From Pelagibius sp. (GTDB lineage: Bacteria > Pseudomonadota > Alphaproteobacteria > Kiloniellales > Kiloniellaceae), in the NCBI RefSeq assembly GCF_028289705.1, contig NZ_JANQOI010000039.1, positions 1 to 44,021 of the forward strand: a stretch of 44,021 nt of DNA, written 5' to 3'. The position numbers and the translations under genes are program-made. The notes beneath the pieces were generated by a model. The model worked only from the letters and a program-made list of their open reading frames with translations. It did no database searches and was not told the DNA's origin. This document shows positions 1 through 6,841 of this stretch, in pieces. Numbering within the stretch: the first letter of the stretch is position 1; every line of letters starts with the position of its first letter.

Positions 1-125
1 CGGTCGCGGCCGGCCGCGCGGCCCTTGCCGACGGCCTGTCGACGGCCTTTTGCCTGATGGACCAGGCGGCCATCGCGGCGGTCCTGGCTGGTTACCCGGA
101 CGCGACACTCGAAGCGCTGCTATAA
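1..125 (+). CDS. ApbE-family FAD:protein FMN transferase, C-terminal end (probable NosX)
   Basis: Partial gene: only the last 40 codons are in the window, ending at TAA 123-125. The visible tail contains ALADGLSTAFCLMD followed by a short helix-like end. This matches the C-terminus of ApbE-type flavin transferases, where an ADALSTA-like segment is strongly conserved. These periplasmic proteins attach FMN covalently to partner proteins; in denitrifiers the NosX member matures the flavoprotein NosR, which supports nitrous oxide reductase. The next gene is a cytochrome c only 28 bp away and then the nor genes, so NosX at the end of a nos operon is the natural reading. A general ApbE (for example for RnfG/NqrC) is the alternative. 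Everything upstream lies outside the window. Confidence 0.6.
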   Translation, partial: VAAGRAALADGLSTAFCLMDQAAIAAVLAGYPDATLEALL

Positions 126-153
126 TCACGGAACCTTAGAGGGGGAACACACT

Positions 154-537
154 ATGAGAGCCTTTCGATCCACGCTGCTCGCCGCCCTGCTGGCCTGCCT
201 CGCGGCCCCGGCCTTGGCCGAGGGGGATGCCGCCAAGGGCGAGAAGGTCTTCCGGAAATGCAAGGCCTGCCACGCCGTGGGCGAGGGCGCGAAAAACAAG
301 GTCGGTCCGCACCTGAACGGATTCCTCGGTGCCGAGATCGCCTCGGTCGAGGGTTTCAAGTACTCCAAGGCCTTTCTGGCCAAGAAGGCCGAGGGCTTTG
401 TCTGGGATGAGACCGAGCTGGCCGCCTATCTCGAGAAGCCCAAGAAGTATCTTCCCGGCACCAAAATGAGCTTCGCCGGCCTGCGCAAGGAGCAGGACCG
501 CGCCGACGTGATCGCCTACCTCAAGGGATTCCAATGA
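154..537 (+). CDS. Periplasmic class I c-type cytochrome
   Basis: 127 residues. An N-terminal signal peptide (hydrophobic residues about 7-20, cleavage probably after ALA at 20-22) sends it to the periplasm. The haem-binding motif CKACH lies at residues 36-40, and Met105 in PGTKMSF is the expected sixth ligand, so this is a small soluble low-spin cytochrome of the c2/c550 type. GAGGGGG just upstream of ATG 154 is a good ribosome-binding site. It starts 28 bp after the ApbE-family gene and ends 133 bp before norC. The position suggests an electron donor to nitric oxide or nitrous oxide reductase, fed from the bc1 complex; this role is inferred from context. Nothing odd in the sequence. Confidence 0.93.
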   Translation: MRAFRSTLLAALLACLAAPALAEGDAAKGEKVFRKCKACHAVGEGAKNKVGPHLNGFLGAEIASVEGFKYSKAFLAKKAEGFVWDETELAAYLEKPKKYLPGTKMSFAGLRKEQDRADVIAYLKGFQ

Positions 538-591
538 TCCCGCGGGCCGGCTGACCGGCCCCAGCCGGACCGGCAAAGGCTGCGCCGTTGC

Positions 592-605
592 TTGACTTTC
601 GTTAA
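592..605. promoter_or_regulatory. NNR/DNR-type box upstream of norC
   Basis: TTGAC-TTTC-GTTAA on the plus strand, which reads TTAAC-GAAA-GTCAA on the minus strand. This matches the known NNR/DNR recognition sequence, a variant of the FNR box. Its centre is 72 bp before the norC start. If the site acts at -41.5 like other class II Crp/Fnr sites, transcription would start near 640, leaving a leader of about 30 nt. It is the expected binding site for the Crp/Fnr-family protein encoded at 5869-6576. Confidence 0.8.
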
Positions 606-635
606 GGCCCCGGCGCAGCACTGCGGCCATTCTCC

Positions 636-664
636 CTCCTACCGAACACCACTCCCGGTAGGAG
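636..664 (+). promoter_or_regulatory. Perfect inverted repeat capturing the norC ribosome-binding site
   Basis: CTCCTACCG (636-644) and CGGTAGGAG (656-664) are a perfect 9-bp inverted repeat with an 11-nt loop. The 3' arm contains the whole norC Shine-Dalgarno sequence AGGAG (660-664), 6 nt before ATG 671, and the 5' arm contains its complement CTCCT. In a transcript that starts upstream of 636 the ribosome-binding site would be paired. In one that starts at about 640 the 5' arm would be mostly missing. The pairing is read directly from sequence; a regulatory role is inference. Confidence 0.55.
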
Positions 665-670
665 AGCGCT

Positions 671-1123
671 ATGCGCGAAGTCATGACGAAATCCATGGCC
701 CGCAACGTCTTTTATGGCGGGTCGTTGTTTTTCATCGTCATCTTCGTCGGCCTGTCGATACACAGCCACAGCTACATCGTGAACGTGTCGACCGACAAGG
801 CGGGGCTGACGGAGAGCGTCGCGCGCGGCAAGCGCGTCTGGGAACACAAGGCCTGCATCAACTGCCACACCATTCTGGGCGAAGGGGCCTACTTCGCGCC
901 GGAGGTCGGCAACGTCATGGCCCGCTGGGGCGTGGCCGACGACCCGGAGGCCGCCTTCGAGGTGATGAAGGTCTGGATGGAGTCCCAGCCCACCGGCATC
1001 GAAGGACGCCGGCAGATGCCGCAGTTCAACCTGACCGACCAAGAAATCCGCGACCTCACCGAGTTCCTGCTGTGGACCAACAAGATCCGCACCCAGGACT
1101 GGCCGCCGAACGACGCGGGCTGA
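671..1123 (+). CDS. norC: Nitric oxide reductase subunit C (cytochrome c subunit)
   Basis: 150 residues, the normal length for NorC. One N-terminal membrane helix (about residues 13-30) anchors a periplasmic cytochrome c domain. The haem motif CINCH is at residues 62-66 and Met116 in GRRQMPQF is the likely distal ligand. NorC receives electrons from soluble cytochromes or azurin-type donors and passes them to the haem b groups of NorB, which reduces NO to N2O. It is followed by norB after 13 bp, with GAGGAGGG at the junction serving norB. Transcription is probably NO-responsive through the NNR box at 592-605, and translation may be affected by the inverted repeat at 636-664. Confidence 0.97.
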   Translation: MREVMTKSMARNVFYGGSLFFIVIFVGLSIHSHSYIVNVSTDKAGLTESVARGKRVWEHKACINCHTILGEGAYFAPEVGNVMARWGVADDPEAAFEVMKVWMESQPTGIEGRRQMPQFNLTDQEIRDLTEFLLWTNKIRTQDWPPNDAG

Positions 1124-1136
1124 GGAGGGCCTGGAG

Positions 1137-2507
1137 ATGAAGTACGAAACCCAGAAGATCGCGCAGATCTATTTCATCGTCGCCATGGCACTCTTCGCCA
1201 TCCAGGTGCTGGGCGGGCTGCTCGCCGGCTGGATCTATGTGGCGCCGAACACCCTCAGCGAGCTGCTGCCCTTCAACATCGTGCGCATGCTGCACACCAA
1301 CAGCCTCGTGGTCTGGCTGATCCTCGGCTTCATGGGCGCGGCCTACTTCCTGATCCCCGAAGAGTCGGAGCGCGAGATCCACTCGCCGATGCTGGCCTAC
1401 CTCCAGCTCGCCATTCTCGTGCTCGGCACCCTCGGCGTGGTGGTCACCTACGTCTTCAATCTCTTCGAGGGCAACATCCTGCTGGGCAAGGAGGGGCGGG
1501 AGTTCCTGGAACAGCCCCTCTGGGTCAAGATCGGCATCGTCGTGGCGGCGCTGATCTTCCTCTACAACATCACCATGACGGTGCTGCAGGGCCGCAAGAC
1601 GGCGATCACCAACGTGCTGCTGATCGGGCTCTGGGGCCTGGCGCTGCTGTTCCTCTTCGCTTTCTACAACCCGTCGAACCTCAGTCTCGACAAGCAGTAC
1701 TGGTGGTACGTGGTCCATCTCTGGGTGGAGGGCGTCTGGGAGCTGATCATGGCCTCGATCCTCGCCTTCCTGATGCTAAAGCTGACCGGCGTCGACCGGG
1801 AGATCGTCGAGAAGTGGCTCTACATCATCGTCGCCACCTCGCTGATCACCGGCATCCTGGGCACCGGGCACCACTACTACTGGATCGGCACACCAGCCTA
1901 TTGGCAGTGGATCGGCTCGATCTTCTCCTCGCTGGAGGTGATCCCCTTCTTCGGCATGATGGCCTTCGCCTTCGTGATGGTCTGGAAGGGGCGGCGCGAC
2001 CATCCCAACAAGGCGGCACTGCTGTGGTCGCTGGGCTGCGCGACCCTCGCCTTCTTCGGTGCCGGCGTCTGGGGTTTCATGCACACCCTGCACGGCATCA
2101 ACTACTTCACCCATGGCACCCAGATCACCGCGGCCCATGGCCACCTCGCCTTCTTCGGTGCCTATGTCTCGCTGAACCTGGCGATCTTCACCTATGCCTT
2201 CCCGATCCTGAAGAACCGCGATCCCTACAACCAGGTCCTGAACATGGCCTCCTTCTGGCTGATGGCCGGCGGCATGACCTTCATGACCTTCGTGCTCACC
2301 TTTGCCGGGATCATTCAAACCCACCTGCAAAGAGTCCTCGGCGAGAACTTCATGGACGTGCAGGATCAGGTCCACATCTTCTACGTCATGCGCTTCGGCG
2401 CCGGCGTAGCCGTGGTGATCGGGGCGGTGCTCTTCATCTACGCGGTGCTGGTGCCGCGCAAGGAGATCATCGAGCCCGGGCGTAGCCAGCAGGTCGCCGC
2501 AGAGTGA
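1137..2507 (+). CDS. norB: Nitric oxide reductase subunit B (catalytic, cNOR type)
   Basis: 456 residues with about 12 membrane helices. It belongs to the haem-copper oxidase superfamily and reduces two NO to N2O at a haem b3/non-haem iron centre in the cytoplasmic membrane. All expected ligands are visible and keep the known spacing: His53 and His336 for haem b, His334 for haem b3, His194, His245 and His246 for the iron FeB, with the conserved glutamates Glu198 and Glu267. It lacks the quinol-oxidising N-terminal extension of qNOR, which fits the separate norC just upstream. Its TGA stop shares bases with a possible GTG start of norQ, so translation of the two is probably coupled. Confidence 0.98.
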   Translation: MKYETQKIAQIYFIVAMALFAIQVLGGLLAGWIYVAPNTLSELLPFNIVRMLHTNSLVVWLILGFMGAAYFLIPEESEREIHSPMLAYLQLAILVLGTLGVVVTYVFNLFEGNILLGKEGREFLEQPLWVKIGIVVAALIFLYNITMTVLQGRKTAITNVLLIGLWGLALLFLFAFYNPSNLSLDKQYWWYVVHLWVEGVWELIMASILAFLMLKLTGVDREIVEKWLYIIVATSLITGILGTGHHYYWIGTPAYWQWIGSIFSSLEVIPFFGMMAFAFVMVWKGRRDHPNKAALLWSLGCATLAFFGAGVWGFMHTLHGINYFTHGTQITAAHGHLAFFGAYVSLNLAIFTYAFPILKNRDPYNQVLNMASFWLMAGGMTFMTFVLTFAGIIQTHLQRVLGENFMDVQDQVHIFYVMRFGAGVAVVIGAVLFIYAVLVPRKEIIEPGRSQQVAAE

Positions 2508-2512
2508 CGGCC

Positions 2513-3328
2513 ATGCGCGCCCCGGAGCCAATGGAAGGGGCAATGGAGGGGGCTGCGGCCCCCTTCTACTTTCCCCAAGGCGACGAGTGCGAGGTCTTCG
2601 CCGCGGCTCAGGCCAACGGGCTGCCCCTGCTGCTCAAAGGCCCCACCGGCTGCGGCAAGACCCGCTTCGTCGCCCACATGGCAGCGCGGCTGGGCCGGCC
2701 TCTTTATACCGTCGCCTGTCACGACGATCTCTCGGCCGCCGACCTGATCGGCCGCTACCTGCTGAAGGGCGGCGAGACCGTCTGGGTCGACGGTCCGCTG
2801 ACCCGCGCGGTGCGCGAGGGCGCAATCTGCTATCTCGACGAGGTGGTGGAGGCCCGCAAGGACGTAACCGTGGTGCTCCACCCCTTGACCGACGACCGGC
2901 GCATCCTGCCCATCGACCGCACCGGGGAGGAGCTGCAGGCCGCGCACGGCTTCATGCTCGTCGCCTCCTACAACCCCGGCTATCAGAACATCCTGAAGAC
3001 CCTGAAGCCCTCGACCCGGCAACGCTTCCTGGCCATCGAGTTCGACTTTCCGAGCCCCGAGCAGGAAACGGAAATCGTTGCTGTGGAAAGCGGTCTGCCG
3101 GCGCAAAAGGTGGCGCCCCTGGTGCGCCTGGCCGGCAAGCTGCGCGGGCTCAAGGGCCAGGATCTGGAGGAAGGCGTCTCGACCCGGCTGCTGGTCTACT
3201 GCGCGACCATGATCCACCAGGGCATGCCAGTGGAGCGGGCGATCCGGGCCGCCATGATCGAACCCCTCACCGACGATGAAGACGTGAAAGCCGGGCTGTT
3301 CGATCTGGTCACCGCCGTCTTCGGATAG
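2513..3328 (+). CDS. norQ: NorQ-type AAA+ ATPase (CbbQ/NirQ/NorQ family)
   Basis: 271 residues from ATG 2513; a GTG at 2504 overlapping the norB stop would add three residues. It is a MoxR-like AAA+ ATPase with Walker A GPTGCGKT (about residues 43-50), Walker B ICYLDEVVEA (about 104-113) and the C-terminal CbbQ helical domain. With the VWA protein NorD it forms the chaperone pair known to be needed for active NOR, probably for inserting FeB or remodelling NorB. It acts in the cytoplasm at the membrane face. norD follows after 12 bp. Length and motifs are typical for the family. Confidence 0.93.
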   Translation: MRAPEPMEGAMEGAAAPFYFPQGDECEVFAAAQANGLPLLLKGPTGCGKTRFVAHMAARLGRPLYTVACHDDLSAADLIGRYLLKGGETVWVDGPLTRAVREGAICYLDEVVEARKDVTVVLHPLTDDRRILPIDRTGEELQAAHGFMLVASYNPGYQNILKTLKPSTRQRFLAIEFDFPSPEQETEIVAVESGLPAQKVAPLVRLAGKLRGLKGQDLEEGVSTRLLVYCATMIHQGMPVERAIRAAMIEPLTDDEDVKAGLFDLVTAVFG

Positions 3329-3340
3329 GGTCCGTCCCCC

Positions 3341-5284
3341 ATGTCCCGCGACGGCCTCGAGCCCTGGGAGCCGGAAGAAACCGTCGGCAAGCTGTGGCAC
3401 GCCCTTGCCAGCCGCCTTGACGCCCCCGAGGCCTATGAGGACTGCGCCGTCGATCTGGACGGGATCGCCGCGCGCCTCGCAGTCTTCTATCGCGCCCTCG
3501 GGGGCAGCCACGCGGTCGAGATCAAGCCCGCCGTGTCGGAGACCAGCCGCCACCGCCTGTCCTGGCGGCGTTGGCTGGGAACCAGCGAAGAACAGGTCCT
3601 GAAGGCGTCCTTCGACCGGGAGGCCTTACGCCTGCCCGCACGCATCGCCGCGTTCCCGGATCGCTCCGTCAACGGATCGCTCTATTTCTGGCTGACCGCT
3701 GCGGCGGCCCATGCGCCGGACCTGATCGTCGAGGACGATCCCCTGCGGGCCGACCTGCGGGCCCTGGCGGCCGCCCGCCGGATGACCCGCCATACGCTGG
3801 AGGCCTGTCCGGGCCTGAAGGGACTCTACGCCGGCCTCGCCCAGGCCTGCCGGGCGGTGCGCCGGGCACCGGACCTGCCGCGCTGGGAAGCGGCGGTGGA
3901 ACGGACGGTTCTCGCAGTCCTTGGCGACGAGACAGCCCCCGACCCTCTGGCGGCCAGCCTGATCGATCGCCTCGATCAGGCGGATCCTGACCTGGAGGAC
4001 TTGAAAGCGCCCCGCGGATACCGCCCGTTCCAGCCGGTGCCGCTCTGGCCGGACCTGCGCGCGCTGTCACGCAGTGAGGCCACGGCCTTCGAGCCCCCCG
4101 AAACCGCCGGTCCGCCCCAGGACGGCAGCGACAGCGTCCATCGCGCGCGCCGGCAGAAGGCCGAACAGGCCGAGCGCCGCGACAGCCTGATCCTCCACCG
4201 CTTCGAGGCGGTGCTCTCCTGGGCCGAGTTCCTCAATCTCAACCGCCGGGTCGACGACGACGATCCGGACAGCGCCAAAAAAGCCGCCGACGATCAGGAC
4301 GAAATCGCCCTCGGCCAGGTCTCCAAGGCTCCGGCGACCCGCCTGAAGCTGCACCTCGACCTGGCGCCGGAAGACGTCAACCGCGAACGGCTCTCCGGCG
4401 TTCACCTCTATCCGGAATGGGACGGCCGCAGCGGCAGCTACCTGCCCGATCACTGCCGCGTGCTAGCCAGCGAGGCGCCGCCGGCCGGAGATTCTGCGGC
4501 GGCCGCGCCCGACATGCGCGCGCGGCGGCGCATCCGGGCGGTCAAACGGCAGTTCGAGGCCCTGCAGCCGCGCCGCATCGTGCTGCCGGGGCAGCCCGAC
4601 GGCGACGATTTGGACCTAGAGGCCACCGTCCGCTCCCGCGTCGAGCTACGCGCGACCGGACGCGGCGCCAACCGCATCTGGCGCGCCGCGCGCTCCCAGG
4701 CGCGCGATCTCGCCGTCTCCATCCTGCTCGACGCCTCACGCTCGACTGAGAGCGCGGTGACCGGGCGCGCCGTCATCGACATCGAGCGCGAGGCCCTGAC
4801 GGCTCTGGCCTGGGGGTTGGATGCCTGCGGCGACGACTGTGCGATCCACGCCTTTTCCTCGCTGCGCCGCGACCGCGTCTACCTGCTGCGCTGCAAGGCT
4901 TTCGACGAACCCATGGGCGCCCCGGTCGAGGCGCGGATCGCCGGCCTGCGCCCCGGCTTCTACACCCGCCTCGGCGCGGCCATCCGCCACGTGTCGCGGG
5001 ACCTTGCCGCGCGCGCGCAACAGCGCCGCCTGCTGCTGGTCATCACCGACGGCAAGCCTAACGATCTGGATCACTACGAAGGCCGCCACGGCATCGAGGA
5101 CAGCCGCATGGCGATCCGCGAGGCCCGCCGCGCCGGCCAGTCGGTCTTCGGCGTCACCATCGACGCCAAGGGCAAATCCTGGTTCGCGCGGATTTTCGGG
5201 CGTGGCGGCTATGCCGTTATTCCCCACCCCGACCGGCTGACCGCTGCCCTGCCGGACATCTACCGCCAGCTCGTCGGGGCTTGA
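3341..5284 (+). CDS. norD: NorD, VWA-domain activation protein for nitric oxide reductase
   Basis: 647 residues, the usual size for NorD. The long N-terminal half has no named domain. The C-terminal 200 residues form a von Willebrand A domain with the MIDAS motif DASRSTES (about residues 464-471), a later conserved Thr, and the Asp of ITDGKPND. NorD partners the AAA+ protein NorQ and recruits it to NorCB through the metal-dependent VWA site. An acidic and alanine-rich linker around residues 305-325 (DDDDPDSAKKAADD) is typical. It is the last gene of the nor operon here: norE and norF do not follow, and the next gene is convergent, 12 bp away. Confidence 0.94.
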   Translation: MSRDGLEPWEPEETVGKLWHALASRLDAPEAYEDCAVDLDGIAARLAVFYRALGGSHAVEIKPAVSETSRHRLSWRRWLGTSEEQVLKASFDREALRLPARIAAFPDRSVNGSLYFWLTAAAAHAPDLIVEDDPLRADLRALAAARRMTRHTLEACPGLKGLYAGLAQACRAVRRAPDLPRWEAAVERTVLAVLGDETAPDPLAASLIDRLDQADPDLEDLKAPRGYRPFQPVPLWPDLRALSRSEATAFEPPETAGPPQDGSDSVHRARRQKAEQAERRDSLILHRFEAVLSWAEFLNLNRRVDDDDPDSAKKAADDQDEIALGQVSKAPATRLKLHLDLAPEDVNRERLSGVHLYPEWDGRSGSYLPDHCRVLASEAPPAGDSAAAAPDMRARRRIRAVKRQFEALQPRRIVLPGQPDGDDLDLEATVRSRVELRATGRGANRIWRAARSQARDLAVSILLDASRSTESAVTGRAVIDIEREALTALAWGLDACGDDCAIHAFSSLRRDRVYLLRCKAFDEPMGAPVEARIAGLRPGFYTRLGAAIRHVSRDLAARAQQRRLLLVITDGKPNDLDHYEGRHGIEDSRMAIREARRAGQSVFGVTIDAKGKSWFARIFGRGGYAVIPHPDRLTAALPDIYRQLVGA

Positions 5285-5296
5285 ACAGGCGGGCTC

Positions 5297-5872
5297 TCAA
5301 ACCGCCAGGGCGGGCACCAGCTCTCCCGGCAGGTCGAACTCGGCGGCGACCCGGGCGCGGCCTTCCGGCGACATCTTGCGGGCGGTCTTGGCGACGATGC
5401 GGAAAACATGCTCCGGGTCCCGCCCCGCGGCGAAGTCGGCGAAGTACCAGCGCAGGAAGACCAGGCAGATGACGTCCTCGAGGGCCTGCACCTCTTCGTC
5501 GCGCTTGATACCCTCCTTGCGCAGCAATTGCGCCACCCGCCCGCAGTCATCCTCGGTGTAGCCGGCTTCGGCCATCAGCGCCGCAACCCGCTCCCCATGG
5601 GCCTTCCCCTGATCCCTGCGCCACGTCAGATAGCCTGCGCGACCCTCGGGATAGGAAGCGCGCGGGACCTTCCAGCGTTCAATGTGCTGGCCCCTGGCGG
5701 CGATCTTCAGGTGGTCGGAGGCGTCCGGGAAGACCCGGCCTAGTTCCGCCGACATCCGTTGGCCGTAGAGCAGGGCTGCCGGCCGTTCGGCGTCGCCATC
5801 GCTTTCCAGGGTCGGATCGGCGGCATTGGCCGCGTCGATGGCCGCAAGCAGCGTTTTGAGCCGGCCACTCAC
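5297..5872 (-). CDS. DUF4202-family protein
   Basis: 191 residues, GTG start. The pattern fits the DUF4202 family: YGQRMS near residue 36, ARGQHIERW near 59, PRASYPEGRAGYLTWR near 70, and a C-terminal LEDVICLVFLRWYFADFA block. The conserved His, Asp and Glu residues hint at an HD-like helical fold, but no enzyme activity is established to my knowledge. Its GTGA start overlaps the TGA of the upstream Crp/Fnr-family gene by 4 nt, so the two are co-translated. It converges on norD. The tight link to an NO-type regulator and the nor genes suggests a role in nitrosative stress or denitrification; the sequence does not say what. Confidence 0.8.
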   Translation of the reverse strand: MSGRLKTLLAAIDAANAADPTLESDGDAERPAALLYGQRMSAELGRVFPDASDHLKIAARGQHIERWKVPRASYPEGRAGYLTWRRDQGKAHGERVAALMAEAGYTEDDCGRVAQLLRKEGIKRDEEVQALEDVICLVFLRWYFADFAAGRDPEHVFRIVAKTARKMSPEGRARVAAEFDLPGELVPALAV

Positions 5873-6576
5873 TGGGCCCGGCTCCAGATCGCAGAGCGGT
5901 CCTCGTCCACGTAGTCGCGCAACTCCGCCACGTCGGAAATCATCGCATGGTTCTGGCTCACCTTGACCCCCAGCTCGCGCAGGCGGGCGAAGGAGCGGGA
6001 GAGACTCTCGGGCTTCATGCCCAACCGCCCGGCAATCAGCACCTTGTCGTAGGGCAGGGTAACCGCACAGGCGCCGTCGGCCACCGGGCAGAGCTCCAGC
6101 AGGAACTCGGCCACCCGTTGCGCGCCGGTATGGCCCTTGAGCTGTTCGATCTGGGCGACCAGTGCATGGAGATGCTTGAAGGTCGAGGCGAGCATGGCCG
6201 TGCAGAGCTCGGGACGCGAGTTCATCAGTCCGAGGATCAACCCGGATCGCACCGGCATCACCCGGCAGTCGGTGACCGCCTCCGCCGCCACCGGATAGAC
6301 GTCGTTCTGAAAGGCCGCCGCCTCGCCGAAGCTGCGGCCCTTGGTGAAGACGCCCACCACCGCTTCAGCCCCGTTTTGCGATATCCGGAACAGCTTTATC
6401 CAGCCTTCGAGGACGATGTAGACATGCTCCGCCGGCTCGCCCTGCAGGAAAATCGTCGTGCCGCGGCTGAAGGTCCGCGTCTCGGTGTGTGAAAGGATGG
6501 TTTCGACAAGGTCTTCGGGCAAACTCGCCAGAAGCACGGAGTCCTTGGCAACGCGCCTGTCGTCGTCGGTTCGCAT
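5869..6576 (-). CDS. Crp/Fnr-family transcriptional regulator, NnrR/DNR-like
   Basis: 235 residues from ATG 6576; an in-frame upstream extension to 6690 is open but not family-like and lacks a ribosome-binding site. Domains: N-terminal cyclic-nucleotide-binding fold (about 15-130, with GRSFGEAA in the phosphate-cassette position), a long dimerisation helix, and a C-terminal winged helix. The recognition helix contains ESLSR, the E-xx-SR pattern of FNR/DNR proteins that read TTGAY half-sites. The N-terminal FNR cysteine cluster is absent, so an iron-sulphur oxygen sensor is unlikely; NnrR/DNR proteins sense NO, probably through haem. Location next to nor, and an NNR box at norC, support control of the nor genes. 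Followed by the coupled DUF4202 gene. Confidence 0.9.
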   Translation of the reverse strand: MRTDDDRRVAKDSVLLASLPEDLVETILSHTETRTFSRGTTIFLQGEPAEHVYIVLEGWIKLFRISQNGAEAVVGVFTKGRSFGEAAAFQNDVYPVAAEAVTDCRVMPVRSGLILGLMNSRPELCTAMLASTFKHLHALVAQIEQLKGHTGAQRVAEFLLELCPVADGACAVTLPYDKVLIAGRLGMKPESLSRSFARLRELGVKVSQNHAMISDVAELRDYVDEDRSAIWSRAQ

Positions 6577-6601
6577 GACCTTCCCCGATTGTGATTTGCC
6601 C

Positions 6602-6623
6602 CAGTTGTGTCTTGTGACAACTG
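6602..6623. promoter_or_regulatory. Palindrome in the leader of the Crp/Fnr-family gene
   Basis: CAGTTGT-N8-ACAACTG is a perfect 7-bp inverted repeat 26 bp before the regulator's ATG. The inner part TTGTG-N6-GACAA has the 16-bp spacing of Crp-type sites. It could be an operator for autoregulation or a hairpin in the leader RNA. Position and symmetry are seen; function is inferred. Confidence 0.4.
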
Positions 6624-6663
6624 TGTTTAGTGCCGAGATTAGCGCTTGATCGGCAGCGTGGCT

Positions 6664-6677
6664 TTGAGATGGGTCAA
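6664..6677. promoter_or_regulatory. FNR/NNR-like box upstream of the Crp/Fnr-family gene
   Basis: TTGAG-ATGG-GTCAA, one base from a perfect TTGAC-N4-GTCAA. Its centre is 94 bp upstream of ATG 6576. Acting at -41.5 it would give a start near 6629 and place the palindrome at 6602-6623 in the leader. It may mediate autoregulation or cross-control by another Fnr-type protein. Confidence 0.45.
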
Positions 6678-6841
6678 CACCATCCAACATTCGATTTGCC
6701 AGCCGGGTCGGCGGTCTTCTCAGGGCGTCTCAGGCCGCCGTGGACAAACGAACGGATCGCGCGCATCTTACCTGGAAAGGGGGGCTCGGTCTCAACCCGG
6801 CGGGCCCTGCTGCAGGAGATCCCGGAGCGGCACACGGGAAG

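Noticed and set aside
121-126. TATAAT before the cytochrome c gene, as a -10 box
   Set aside because: It overlaps the stop codon of the ApbE-family gene and has no -35 partner at a sensible distance.
3395-3408. TGGCAC-N4-TTGC resembling a sigma-54 promoter
   Set aside because: The GG-GC spacing is one base short and it lies inside norD with no gene start downstream.
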